A stretch of 64,000 nucleotides of DNA from Ulota crispa (taxonomy: Eukaryota > Streptophyta > Bryopsida > Orthotrichales > Orthotrichaceae). The notes under the pieces were generated by a model, which searched no databases, was not told the origin of the DNA, and worked only from the letters and a program-made list of their open reading frames with translations. The DNA lies in the NCBI GenBank assembly GCA_963920765.1, contig OY987249.1, positions 1,676,501 through 1,740,500 of the forward strand, written 5' to 3'. Position numbers and translations under genes: made by a program. Position 1 is the first letter of the stretch. Each line of letters begins with the position of its first letter. This document shows positions 23,545-34,815 of this stretch, piece by piece.

Positions 23545-26500
23545 TTAACTGGTGAAGCTTGTCGAACGGCTACAACGACCTTTCAAATACTCCTCAAGGT
23601 CAGCACTTGAGTGTGGTATAAGGACCCCGCTTTGATCAAAGACTGATGACTCGTCATCAGCACCATCATCAACTCCGAGCATTGCAAGTGCCAAATGTGC
23701 CTGGATGTCTGTATCACCGTAGTCGGGAGCCCCATCCACAATGTGGCTGCTAACATCTTCCATGTCCATCGACTTGTTGGCTAACTCTTGTCGAGGCCAA
23801 TAACCAAGGCTTTCGCCTTCTCCAGACAAAATTTTGAGTACCTACATGCCACCAGTTCAAAGCGCAAACGTGCTGTTAGGTTCAGTTTCAAGGGCCGTGA
23901 ATATGATGGAAATCTGTCACGCTCGTACTGGCCCCATGAACAGGATCAGATGCAGATTATGTAATTGTCTTTCACTCTAAACAATTCTATTTCCAGCTGA
24001 TGTCAAGTCAGACGTGCTCATATCACAGGATCATTAGCAGCTCACCGTGCTCATTGGTGGTCTTCTGTGAGCAGAGTGACGGATGCAGAGTGCCGCTGAA
24101 AGCATCAAACTTTTAAATTCGTTGAGGTCATATTTGCCCTCAAGTCGTGTATCAGCCAATATGTCAATGTTTTTCTCCTCTAACAATGGCCGCGCCTGAA
24201 TGAAGATAAAATCAATCTAGTTAAGTTGGTATAAAAGGAAACGTGACGATTAATATAGTACAATGTGTGGCAGTGAAATTTGTAATTCGTATCAGGCTTA
24301 ATTTAAAAACATCACATCCGGCAGAACTGCACCAAAATAAGTCTACAGGTGTTCCGAGTTCATGTCTCATATATCGCTGCAATTAAGTACAGTAGAAATG
24401 GCATAACAATAAGCCTCGAATCCAATTTCGTAAGGATATAACCATACCCAGAGCACGAGATTCTCTTGTCCTTTTGGTTTAGTTGTATCAATGGGCTGCC
24501 GACCGGTAAGAAGCTCGAGTAGGACCACACCGAACGAGTACACGTCTGTTCCCTCATGTAGTCTTCCATACATAAAGTACTCAGGCGCCAAGTAGCTGCA
24601 CTCAAGAAAACCACCAAAGTTCGCCATATAATCAGTTAAAGTAACAAAATTGTCATGAAATCCCTCAGCAGATCGGCTGACGAACTCCATTTTCGAACCG
24701 AAAGAAAATTCGTGGAAAAAAATTCCGAATTAACAAATAAAAATATACATTATTGAGGACAGATGAGGCATTACCCAAATGTGCCCTCCACATCATTACA
24801 TCGTATGAATTGAACATCTGTAGGAGCCCATTTTGCTAATCCAAAGTCTGACAGCTGCACAGAGTAGCTTGTTAGAAATCTGGTTTCTAAGCAATTCAAA
24901 GCTCTCAATTTCAGAACTAAACGTCCAGGCTGGGACGATCATACCTACCAAACAAAATACTTCTAAACTGCAATACACAAAGATTTGATTGAAAAAGGAC
25001 ATAACTTCCACCTAAGGATAATGAAGTACATGGAATTCTACAGAATCAGGCATCTATCGATACAAGTCATTTCAACTTACCTGAGCATCAAAGGTTTCTG
25101 TTAACAGAATGTTAGAAGCCTTTACATCCCTGTGCACTACTGGCTTGGGGCATCCATCGTGAAGGTAGTCCAAGGCTCGAGCGATCCCAACAGCAATTCT
25201 ATAGCGCACCTCCCAGGAAATCACAGCTGAGTCCTTTGCACCTAAATTCCCGCTCCAGTACCCAAGGTTAGGCACAATCAGTTCAACAACAAGAACTCGT
25301 GTAACAAGTTCTGGAGTTTAAGAATTTGTTCAATTATGGACAAATGCGAAATTATATAGAAATTACCATGAAGGTGGTCGTCCAAATTGCCATTCGGCAG
25401 AAGTTCATAAACAAGGATGAGATGACTGGCGCCCACGGAATAGCCGAGTAACGCAACAATGTGGCGGTGTTTCAATGAGCTGTTGATCTCTATGTCTGTC
25501 AAGAGTTCCTCTTCTGCTTGTGGCCGCCCTTGGTTCAACAGCTTGACAGCCACAAGGCAGCCATCATGTGTCTCCCCACGGTATACGTGACTCCCACCAC
25601 CGATCCCGATCAAATTACCTGAGCACTCACAAATTCAGTAAGGACCATCTACACATTCTTGCTGAACTCAGCATGGTTATTCGGTCCTGAAAATATATAG
25701 CACAAGACTAAATGCATCGACTCTTCAACAAAGAATTTGTGTTAAATCCCAATTATAGCCAAATGGCTTAAAACACTGCATAAAATGACTGATCAAGGAC
25801 ATTTTGTGTCAGCAGAAAAGGAACAAGGCTGGGTACATGAAAAACAACTAAAGAAGAAAAAGGCAACGTGAAAATACTTGGAGAGAAGCCCAAAGTTGCT
25901 TTGTCGAGTTCTTCATAAGTGTATACTCGGGGGCGGTCTCGACACAATTGATGAATTTGGTCCGTCAATGTTCGTAGTCGATCCGGTTCAAATCTGCCCA
26001 ACGTACGAGTCCTGACATGTGGAAGGCTAAAAGAAAGTCTGACTTGAGCGCGACAGAATTCCTCCCCGCCAGACTGCAAGTGATTAGAATGATGACCACC
26101 TTTCCGAAGATCCTGACGCTTACAAACTCTCTCTGTAAATTCTCCACTCCGTTCGGGCAGCTGCAATGCCCAATTTACAACTGACATGCTGCGATCCAGC
26201 TTTTTACCAAGTTGCAAGTTGAAGGTATCAAGGCTTAAAGAACGGTGCATAAGGGGCCAACCTTTCTGAATGCTGTCTTCAGTGTCAAGTGATAAAAGAG
26301 CCACAGAAATATCACTGCTTAGAGAACGCTGCACGACGTGCCGATCTTTCTGCATAGTCTCCTGAGTCTCAAGGGAAATTACGGCCTCCGAAACAAGGTT
26401 CTCAGTATACACTGGCACAGAACATCGTAATTCATTATCGTCAGAATTATAAGCTTCCGTTGGGTAAGGATCTAATTCTTCAACTGAATCATCTTCGTCC

Positions 26501-29463
26501 CCTTCACTCTCATCCCCGCAGAGTCTCCGCAGATTTTGTTTCTCAATCCTCAAGGAACTTGAGCGTTTCGACACTGTGCATTCTAATCGACGCTTCGAGT
26601 ATGAGAACCGGAAGGCCTCAAAATCACTCAACGAACTCTCAATCCGACTAGATGGAAGGACACTAATCGGCGATCCTAGGTCTGACTTTGACCTTGATGC
26701 AGCCGAGTCGTCATTCAATATCGTGGAGCTCGATGACGAAGCAGAATCAAAGTCATTGACACTAACACGGTCGTCATACTCCCGAATGTTAGAATCTTTC
26801 GCCTCAGTCGTGGTTGTTGGCGTAGACACTGTGGACATAGTTCCATCATCATCCATGCCCGATGTAGCTCCAGCGACCTTCCTGCTCCTCCGGATGCTTT
26901 TCACACTTCGCCGCAGAATTTTCATCACTGAGACTCCTACAATAAAATAAAACGGTTGAAATACTCAGCCTCCATCACTGCAGTAATGATTGACATCTGC
27001 CTAGAAACATGAACTGATTGCAAAATCGTCAAGGATTCGTATCAATCAAGCGACCAGTCACACGACGACGTATCTTAAATTGTCTAGAGTGCCAGCTAAT
27101 TACAAAAGAAGAGTTTCTGAGCGTGCAGGATTGAGCAGGAACAATGTGCACAAAGCTCTTTACCATCGATAAAGTAAACGACGGTAGAGTCTTCCCATGG
27201 ACGTCACTTAATGAGACTTGTGATTTAGTACAGATTCACAAACACAACTACCCAGTTTCACTGCGATAGCTATGCATTTAAGGACCAAATCAAAGATTCA
27301 ACTCGTATAGAAGCTTGGCGAACTGGAAGTGACAAAAAAGGGTGAGGCGCTCACCAGGCGTCTCTACTTGTGCACCCTTTTTATCGAACATGATTTTCCA
27401 CTGATCCACAATAACAACTGAACATGTGGACGGGAGTCGCTTTATACAGTATTTCCCGAGCGATGCACACCATCTGGAAGAGATCCGCCAAAGGCGAGAG
27501 AACTGCAGATTAGCTCACATTCGAACAGAAGTAATTCGCAATTCCACAGGTTCACAACTAAAACGAGACGCTGCATCCGCTATTCCTCCTACACCGATCC
27601 TCTGCTTCGATTTTGTGGAGATTCCCATCAGGGACAGAATTGGGTTTGAAGAGGCCAAGAGCATCCACAAAAAGGTCCTGGATCACATACCCTGCCGTAT
27701 GGTGCCTGGTAGTTCCCAGAATCAACTTATATGCCTCGTAGTTGCGCGCCTCCTCTAAAAGTGTTTTCCTCACCTTGATCCCGTTCACAATCTCCAACTG
27801 CAATTTGATCTGGCATGTGGAATCAAAGCCTCAACATGAGTTCAATCATACCGTTCTTCATGAAACCTGATCTAAGAGATCAACTTCATTAAGTAAGATA
27901 TCTCGAATGCACCTATGCAAGAATCCAAATGCGGCCGACGATATAGGTTGCATAGAATGCGGCGGTTATTCGCCATTGCCGAAGTAATCGGCTCTTTTGA
28001 GAATCATGGTAGTGTAAATCATGAGACTTCAAGAACACTTCAGTTTTTATCACAAATTTTTGACATATAAAATTTTTATATTGGATATGGAGTCCATACA
28101 CCACTTAAATGTTGATATGTGCTTTAGACGGGGGAGAGAAAAGTGTACCTGTTTGAGGTTACAAAGGCCCTCGTACACAGAAAGGACGGTGTGCAATGAG
28201 CTTGCCAATTGCTGTTGATCTGAGCAGCCATCCTCACCGCTGCAATCTGAAACGTCCATGAACTAGCATGTCAGTTAAAATTACCGAGACCTCGGGGAAA
28301 GGAAGAGACCATTTCCTAACTTTTCCATGGAAGCGGAAAATTAGAAGTAGCGAGAACTCACAGAAGGACATACACGTTTCGAAAACAGCACCGGTCATAG
28401 TGCAGACGATCTACTCAGATTTGCAATCAAAAAGAACTGTCCGGCAAACTTTAATTGAGCAATATCCACTTTCTCGAGCACAAATTGATCTCGAGAGAAT
28501 ATACAAGTTTCAAATTGGTATGAAGCTTAAAAATGAGCAAACGAGTGCCAAACTCATGGCCACAACGGAGACTTCTAATGAACGAGATCAAAGTCCTACT
28601 TCTCGGGACGAGATATTGCATGATTGTAAAGCATGCCACTTCGGTAAAGTGGCGGTAGTAGATACCGCACTAGGCCAACCATCACTTTCAGCTTCCCGCT
28701 TGATCAATAAGATTTTCATTTTTCAAAAGCTCTTGTCATAACCTTTCATTCCTTTGGCGTATTATACAATGTACTTTTTCAAGAGGTATGTACGTAGCGT
28801 GGGTTCTATACGAACGGATTCCTAATTCGCGACGGTTTCATAGCAGAGTTACTCGTCATCTTTACATAATTCGAACCTTTTATTTCCACCACTCACAGTC
28901 TATAACCACTCGGTCATCTTTCTCCCGAACAAGTCAGATTACCGACAAAGATTTCAATGGCCTTTAACGAAAATTCAAATTTCTCTGCCTATTTCTTCTT
29001 GCAAATTAATATGGACTCGTAAAAACTGAAGCTCGAGTGGCTAATGAAGTAGCATTCAGACGGTTCTACTTCGCTCTACTCAATCGTACGAAGCCGGAAC
29101 TCGCCTTCGTACTACCGAATCGCTCGAACTCAATTTCAGAGCAATGTACTAGAAATGGTTGGACAAATGTCGATTACCTGAGGGTGGTGATAAAGGAGCG
29201 ACGTGGAGGGCAATCACAAGGTCACCCGGGTGCGCAACCTTGGCAATGGTCCATGTCAAAACCTCTCGGCACGTCGCAGCGAGCTTCATTCCGACGACAA
29301 TTCTCCTACCCCCGGTCAGCTCCTTCTTCCTCTTCTTCCTCTTTCCGTCGCTCTCTTGCTCCTCATACTGCCCGGTGGCGCCAGCAACCTTCTTCCCCTC
29401 TCCCATCGCGCCTCTCATGCTAGGATGGTAAGTAGTGCCGTCCATTACACTCTTTGTGTCCAT
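23545..29463 (-). CDS. USP-domain receptor-like cytoplasmic kinase (RLCK VI type)
   Basis: Eleven minus-strand exons: 29178-29463, 28149-28246, 27691-27809, 27355-27473, 25878-26927, 25367-25618, 25081-25241, 24775-24854, 24448-24595, 24046-24195 and 23545-23841. Every phase matches, giving 919 residues. Residues 1-52 are polar with a basic KRKKRKK patch. Residues 53-207 form a universal-stress-protein domain ([38 protein letters not shown]). Residues 208-545 are a serine/acidic linker with a basic start ([16 protein letters not shown]). Kinase, about 559-830: GIGGGSHVY loop, Lys583 (VAVK), HRDVKASN with Asp680, DFG at 698-700, APE at 725-727, DVYSFGV. It phosphorylates Ser/Thr and is cytosolic or nuclear, with no signal peptide or membrane span. 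The position of the helix-C Glu reads Asp599. USP-kinase fusions are known in plants; the ligand and pathway are unknown. Confidence 0.92.
26180..26440 (-). repeat. Internal duplicated segment in kinase linker
   Basis: Within the large exon, two neighbouring segments of about 35 residues resemble each other: [20 protein letters not shown] and [20 protein letters not shown]. This suggests a tandem duplication in the linker between the USP and kinase domains. It is serine-rich and likely unstructured. Confidence 0.6.
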
Positions 29464-30170
29464 CACGCTTGTTATCCAACAGGCTTCATAACAGCTTCCT
29501 CACCCTACAGGATTCCCTAAACGTGTCTGCAGGTCTGGCTCAAAGGTCAATCAAGCATCTCCTCGAGCTCAGCACAGAGTCGCTTAACACAAGTACGTCG
29601 AATAACCAAACGCATTCTCAAACGTCCGCACTGAATCACGAACTCCCGGAAGCAGTCGAAACGTCAATTGCGTGGCGCTCAATCAAGAAAGCTGATAGTA
29701 ACACGAAAACATTTCTCCGAAGTAGAAATCGAGCATTTCTTCGCTCCTCCGGGAGAATGCACACTCTCAACATGCAGGTTAACAACGAAAGCGAAAGTCA
29801 ATGAGAGATAGCAACTGGAGTTCCAAGAATCAGCCCCTGCAGGTTGAAGAACGGCCTTGTAAGTACACGAGGTGCACAAACCAGAAAAAGGCCTCCTCCT
29901 CTGCGCAAAATAATAAAGCCGCTCCGAGGAACGAGCCAGGCCGATACAAAAAAAGAAGTTAAAATTAGAATCCAATAACTCGAGTGAAAAACAACGATAA
30001 CAGGACAAAATTCGGCGCCTCCTCGATTGCGCAGCTTCGCAGAGTTCACAATAAGTCGCTCTCCTCACCTCACTCACTCACGCACAATCATCAATGCAAG
30101 CAAATCGAACTGTTAATAACTCCTCCTCCTCCTCATCATCATTATCATAAGACAAGAAACACCTCAACCT
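29464..30170 (-). promoter_or_regulatory. Upstream region of the USP-kinase gene
   Basis: Directly upstream of the start codon at 29463 (minus strand) is unique, mixed-composition sequence. Frames on both strands lack domains. The promoter and 5' untranslated region should lie here, but no TATA box or start site can be chosen. Confidence 0.35.
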
Positions 30171-30412
30171 TTCCTCTCCTGTACCAAACTCGATCAATCT
30201 TTCTCTCAAGATCGCTTCTACTACTAACCTTATTCCCCCCTGCGCCAGAACACAATCAACGAAATCAATCTGATGACAATAGTAAAAAAATCCGTCTCCT
30301 GTAACATACTCGATCAATCTTTCTCTCAAGATCGCCTCTAACTAAGCTTATTACTAAAATTATTTCCCCTGCGCCAGAACACAATCGACGGAATCATAAC
30401 AATAGTAAATAA
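30171..30412. repeat. Tandem duplication, 120-base period
   Basis: The phrases ACTCGATCAATCTTTCTCTC and CCCTGCGCCAGAACACAATC each occur twice, 120 bases apart in the first case. The copies differ at several positions. It lies about 0.7 kb upstream of the kinase start. A CTC/ATC-rich tract (30120-30150) precedes it. Confidence 0.8.
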
Positions 30413-30973
30413 TTCTTAGCCAGGAATGAGCTTAACTTATTCACGAATGCGTGCGTGGTTGATGCACTGTCCGTCCAAGTCATTGCCACCATTGTTAACG
30501 TGATTCTTGACAAGTAAGAAAAAAGCCTCAATGCAAAAGGTGTTGAAAGTGCAAGAGCGAATCAATTTTACCGGTAATGAAGCCTATTATAGAAAGATCT
30601 TTCGCCACCATTCCGGGAGGCCTACACTACAGTGCAGAAGACATCGATCGTGACGGAGCGTAGTTCTTTTTCCTTTTTTTTTACTAGAATAGTAATGCAT
30701 TGTGTTTTTTTTTTAAAGAAAAGTGAAGGAGAGAAGGGATGGAGCTCGCACGCAAGACAAGACAAAGCTGGATTTCTGTGACTTCTGTGTTGTCACCGAA
30801 ATGAACGGAAGAGCGATTCCATGGCACTCTCGCAGGCACCGCGAGAAGAGGACAGTGGCGTAAATTGGCTTGCCAGAGTTTGTCAGAAGCGCAACAATCA
30901 TGTGAGATTTTGTGTAAGAGGACGGGCACTCGGGCAGGGGCAGCCATTCTTTTATTGCGCGCCCAAACTATAG
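30413..30973. other. Intergenic sequence, nothing recognised
   Basis: Moderate-complexity DNA. A minus-strand frame at 30684-30947 has no recognisable family. No repeat pair was noticed. Confidence 0.35.
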
Positions 30974-31098
30974 CTACACTGAATTCTGCGTTTAGGTTGC
31001 TCCCACACTAATTTCTCGACATCTTACACTATTTAAATACTTACTGTTACTAATAACAGTAGCTTTTATAAATAATTATTGTGGTAAATAAACATTAT

Positions 31099-32112
31099 CC
31101 CCTAAAGGTCCAAGCCCTTTTTTTTAATGAGAATCACTCAAGACTACCACTTTTGGGGGAATGAGGAGAAATGTAATTTATTATTATTTTTTGAAAATTC
31201 AATCGGAAGATCTTGCCCTAGACTATGGGAGGTACTTGTGGGAAAAAAATCAGCTCATTCTAGTTGTAGAGGAGTAAGATATTGACATCTGAAGTGGGAA
31301 AAAAAAGTTTTTTTCCATGCTGCCCAAAAATTTTAGAAGCCTTTGACGGCTCCTATATCAAAAAAATTGCTCTACGCAAAGCTGAGGTTTATTTTTCCCA
31401 TGTAGAAGACCAAGTTAGGTAAATGTGGGAGAATTTTCAAATGAAACAGAGGTGTGGATCATACTTTGTAAGATCTGAAATGCCGTAAGGTCATGAAATT
31501 TGCATATACACTAGGCAAAATTGAAGGATTTATAAAAATTTCAAAAAAGTGAATTACTTTGATCCAAATGGTGAAAACCAAGGAATCTTAGTCTACTCTC
31601 AAAAAAAAAACAAAAAAAAAAAACAAAAAAACAAAAAAACAAAAAAACAAAAAAACAAAAAAACAAAAAAACAAAGAAAAAAAGAAAAAAAAAAAAAAAA
31701 AAAAAAAACACACAAAGAGCTCAAAAAAGTAAAGCAACAAGTTTTACAAGGGGGAAAAGGAATGGAGGTTTGGGAGTCCCATACCTACTCGCAAACCAAA
31801 ACCTCTCATAACTTTCATCTCATTTATCAAAATTGAATGATTCAAAGCTTCCCAAATATATAAAAATTTAAAGAACCAATTTCAAGATTTTATTTAAAAA
31901 AGTTGCAATATTTTTTTGCTGCTCGATTCTCCCTTGTTTTTTGGATATTCATGCATAACTTCTTCAATAATTGTCGAAATGAAGGAAAAATTAAATTCCC
32001 ACGTAGATCTTATAATTCTCCATCTTCAATAAAAGTTTCAAAAAATCACGCAAAGTAGTTTAGCCATAGGTACCTGCCCAAAATCCCATTTGTCCCGAGG
32101 GGACTTTAGGGG
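31099..32112 (+). mobile_element. TTAA-flanked long MITE (piggyBac-like ends)
   Basis: It starts CCCCTAAAGGTCCAAGCCC (left target TTAT, a decayed TTAA) and ends GGGGACTTTAGGGG followed by TTAA. The shared family phrases are CTACCACTTTTGGGGGAATG, GACTATGGGAGGTACTTGTG, CATGTAGAAGACCAAGTTAG and TTTGATCCAAATGGTGAAAA. It has no transposase; the frames inside come from A-rich tracts. Confidence 0.85.
31598..31708. repeat. A-rich minisatellite (AAAAAAAC)n
   Basis: CAAAAAAA units of eight bases repeat about eight times and end in a pure A run. The array lies inside the element at 31099-32112, at the A-rich site that is much shorter in sister copies. Confidence 0.85.
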
Positions 32113-32307
32113 TTAAAAGATTTGACAACTATTACAAACATGTAGAAACACAAACTAAACAACATCCAAGTTGTAAACCAATTGAAATTTTAATATATAC
32201 AAAGAGTTACATGTACTTTCAAGTGGGAGAGTGGTGGGTCATGAGGTAACCTTCCAAGGTAAGGCAACCTAATTGTTGAGGCAACCTAAATACACTATTT
32301 GGTGGTA

Positions 32308-32596
32308 CATTGAATACTGCGTTTAGGTTGCCCCCACACTAGTTTCTCGACATTTCATACTATTTCAATACTTACTGCTGCTATAGTAATTTTAGCAATA
32401 ATTACTGCTATAAGCAGCTTTTGAAGGCCTTAACAATAATAAAAAAAGCTACGTAAAGACAAATTAGTGGTGTCTATGTTGTAAAATCATGTGAAATCCT
32501 AAAATCTAAAGAGTTACATGCACCTCCAAGTGGCCAAGTCATGAGTCATGAGGTACCTCTTCATGGTAAGGCAACCTAATTGCACTATTTGATGTA
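32308..32596. mobile_element. CACC-ended MITE copy
   Basis: The left arm ACTGCGTTTAGGTTGCCCCC and the right arm GGCAACCTAATTGCACTATT match the 3924-4237 family. It abuts a further copy on each side, making a three-copy chain from 30974 to 33648. Confidence 0.8.
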
Positions 32597-32891
32597 CCAA
32601 TAGTGCATTTAGGTTGTCCCCACACTAGTTTCTTGACAATTTACACTATATACATACTTATTGATACTACAATAACATTTTCATTAGTAATCTTTGCAAT
32701 AAGCAGTTTTTAAAGCGTATGGCATATCTAGAAAGTAGTGTGCGCCTCCAAGTGACCAAGTGTTGAGTCATGAGATAAATTTTCATGGTAAGGGCATCAT
32801 CGACCCATACACAAGGTTCGGGATTGGGAACTGGCCGCTCTTGCTTTGCTCCCTTTCTACATAATTTTGCAATCCCTTTTATTGGACAATC

Positions 32892-33023
32892 CACTACAAA
32901 AAAAACCATGGTCAAATCTACAAAAAGTTGACAAAGATTGTGACCTAATCTATAGTATACTATAGATTAGGTCACAATCTTTGTCAACTTTTTGTAGATT
33001 TGACCATGGTTTTTTTTGTAGTG
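32892..33023. mobile_element. Perfect 132-base palindrome with CACTA-type ends
   Basis: It starts CACTACAAAAAAAACCATGG and is an exact reverse complement of itself: two 66-base arms, no loop and no mismatch, centred at 32957/32958. CACTACAA is the terminal motif of plant CACTA (En/Spm) elements. No three-base target duplication is visible. Compare with the CACTA mini-element at 54757-54906. Confidence 0.85.
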
Positions 33024-33104
33024 GTTCTTGCCAACCTTATCGCAATTCCCATCTCAAATTTAGGTGCATGAGAAGACATTTGTGAGCACTTGCAAGTTGT
33101 TAAC

Positions 33105-33355
33105 ACCATATTTGTTATATTGGAAAAAAACTACATTTTGGGACTTTTGAAGGTTTTAGGTGATCACCTAAAACCAAGCTCGCAAAGTTTTTTTTGGTAC
33201 GCGTGCCCTCTCCTGAGAGGAGGAATTTGCAAGAGAAAAAATCTTAGTGGCTCAGACTGAATCTAATACCTTTGAATCTGGTTTAAGGTAACTTTTTGGA
33301 TTTAAAGGGGGGTACAAAATGGTACCTCTATTTTTCCCAATTTAACAAATATGGT
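33105..33355. mobile_element. MITE with CCATATTTGTTAWATTGG ends (copy 1)
   Basis: ACCATATTTGTTATATTGGA pairs with TTTAACAAATATGGT. The body carries TTTTGGGACTTTTGAAGG, CCTCTCCTGAGAGGAGGAAT and AAGGTAACTTTTTGG, which recur in inverted orientation at 34432-34692. Confidence 0.75.
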
Positions 33356-33648
33356 GTTTGTTGCTTAGAAGTTGCGAGTTATTGCAAGCAATGTGTCATT
33401 CTAGCAGCAAATGCAGTGGAAGTCCTAGGGCATTGGGAAATGAGCAAATTTGCAATTTGAGAAGGTCATTTGGACGAGGTCATCTCTTGTTTATGCGTTG
33501 CCGTGGTGGTTGCATTGGAGCCCTAAAGGAATCTCATTCTCCCACACAATTGGCCCTACCATGAGAAATGAAGTGTTACAATCCCATTCCATGTCTTGGG
33601 TTGATGATGCTCTAAGACAACCTAAATGCAATGTTTAGTGTAGTTTTT

Positions 33649-34431
33649 TGTTCAAATTTTTGCTCATCCTGCTTCAAATTCTTAAAAGAGGGAGAAAATG
33701 CAATTAATTTGATTTCACATAAAATGATTCTCCAATGGTGAGAAGGTCCTTAGTAAGGTCAAGTTACAGAGATAGAAGTAAGAACATGTGATAAGATAGC
33801 CAATAAAATGAACCTTGAAATTTTAATTAAATGTTTATGAAAAATGAAGTATTCTTCGATTTTCTTACATAAACCTCGTTGTCGTTGTATTACAATGTTA
33901 TGATATGATATTTTTGTTGAGAACTTGTTATAAATGGTTCCATCAGGAAAAATATGGGCCCCAATAAGGTTCTGAGTTTGGGGTCCGTAGTCATGGGAAC
34001 TCGGTTCTCAATAAAATCATGCGTACGTTAATGTGGCATCATTGATGTCATGTTAGCTTTTTTGATTTTTTAAAAAACAAAAACAAAAAGTTTTTGATTT
34101 TTTCTAAGAATTTTTTTTTTCTTTTTTTGGATTTTTTTAATTAATTTTTTCTGGCCATCAGTAGGGGCTAGTTCCCCACATCAGGAACCAAAAAAATGGA
34201 GTACTAGAATTGTTTATAAAGGCCTTCTTGAGGCCCCATGTTTTTCCTAACAAAGGGCGTGTTCTATGTACCAAAAGTAAAAACTCATTGAGCAACGTTC
34301 ACCAAAGTATGTAGCTTCATCCAAATTTTGGGAGCCATCCAAATAAACAAAAAAAAAGGAAAGACAAATGCATAATTCCAAAAATTAAAAAAATTAAATT
34401 AAAGGAAAACAATGGCTTTATTGCTCATAAT
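33649..34431. other. AT-rich intergenic sequence, nothing recognised
   Basis: No gene, repeat pair or RNA signal was seen. Confidence 0.4.
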
Positions 34432-34692
34432 CATGAACGTCATATTGGGTATATTGGGAAAAACAAAAATACCATTTTATACTCCACCTCAAACCCAAAA
34501 AGTTACCTCAAACTAGATTCAAAAGTATTAGATTTAGTTTAAGCCACTAAGATTTTTTCCCTCACAAATTCCTCCTCTCAAGTGAGGGCATGTGTACAAA
34601 AGAAAATGCTGGAACTCAGTTTGGGGTGATCCCCAAACCCAAAAGTCCCAAAATGTCCACTTTTTCCCAATTTATCTAATATGAGGTTCATG
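34432..34692. mobile_element. MITE with ATATTGGGAAAAA ends (copy 2)
   Basis: It is the inverted relative of 33105-33355: CCAAAAAGTTACCTCAAACT, TTCCTCCTCTCAAGTGAGGG and AAAAGTCCCAAAATG match on the opposite strand. The termini CATGAACGTCATATT and CCTCATATTAGATAAATTGG (the right end read on the minus strand) pair. Confidence 0.72.
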
Positions 34693-34815
34693 GCTCTTAC
34701 TATTTGTTGATGGCTTACCTTCTTTTGAGCTCCTACGAATGTGTCCCCTATAATATTTTTAGAAAGTATTCATTCCTCTTGACTTTATTGCTGAAGTTTT
34801 GACTTTATTGTTTAA

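Larger units (their letters stand above)
30974..32305. mobile_element. CACC-ended MITE split by a TTAA-family insertion
   Basis: The left half (TACACTGAATTCTGCGTTTAGG, then CACACTAATTTCTCGACATC) and the right half (GGTCATGAGGTAACCTTCC, GGCAACCTAAATACACTATT) match the two arms of the 3924-4237 family. They are separated by the 1,014-base element at 31099-32112. Removing it leaves about 320 bases, the normal size. Confidence 0.8.
32792..33612. mobile_element. TAA-flanked MITE (GGGCATCATCGACCCA), PIF/Harbinger-like
   Basis: The ends GGGCATCATCGACCCA and TGGGTTGATGATGCTC pair, and each abuts TAA. Arms continue with GGGATTGGGA / AATCCCATTCC. It carries two further insertions (32892-33023 and 33105-33355). 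A three-base TAA duplication fits Harbinger/Tourist elements. Confidence 0.8.
32595..33648. mobile_element. CACC-ended MITE interrupted by nested elements
   Basis: The left arm (AATAGTGCATTTAGGTTGTC, CACACTAGTTTCTTGACAAT) and the right arm (GACAACCTAAATGCAATG, then TTTAGTGTA) belong to one family copy. They flank the 821-base element at 32792-33612. Confidence 0.78.

Noticed and set aside
27355-27417. A short exon starting at an acceptor after ...ATGTTCAG (minus strand)
   Set aside because: Its phase clashes with the preceding exon, and it loses the conserved [10 protein letters not shown] segment. The acceptor at 27474 (exon 27355-27473) restores both phase and motif.
27513-27546. Frame reading GIANYFCSN on the minus strand, resembling a USP motif
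   Set aside because: There is a stop just upstream in frame and no usable acceptor. The real segment is in the exon at 27355-27473.
29679-30329. Several open frames on both strands upstream of the kinase
   Set aside because: They overlap each other, lack motifs, and partly cover the 120-base tandem duplication.
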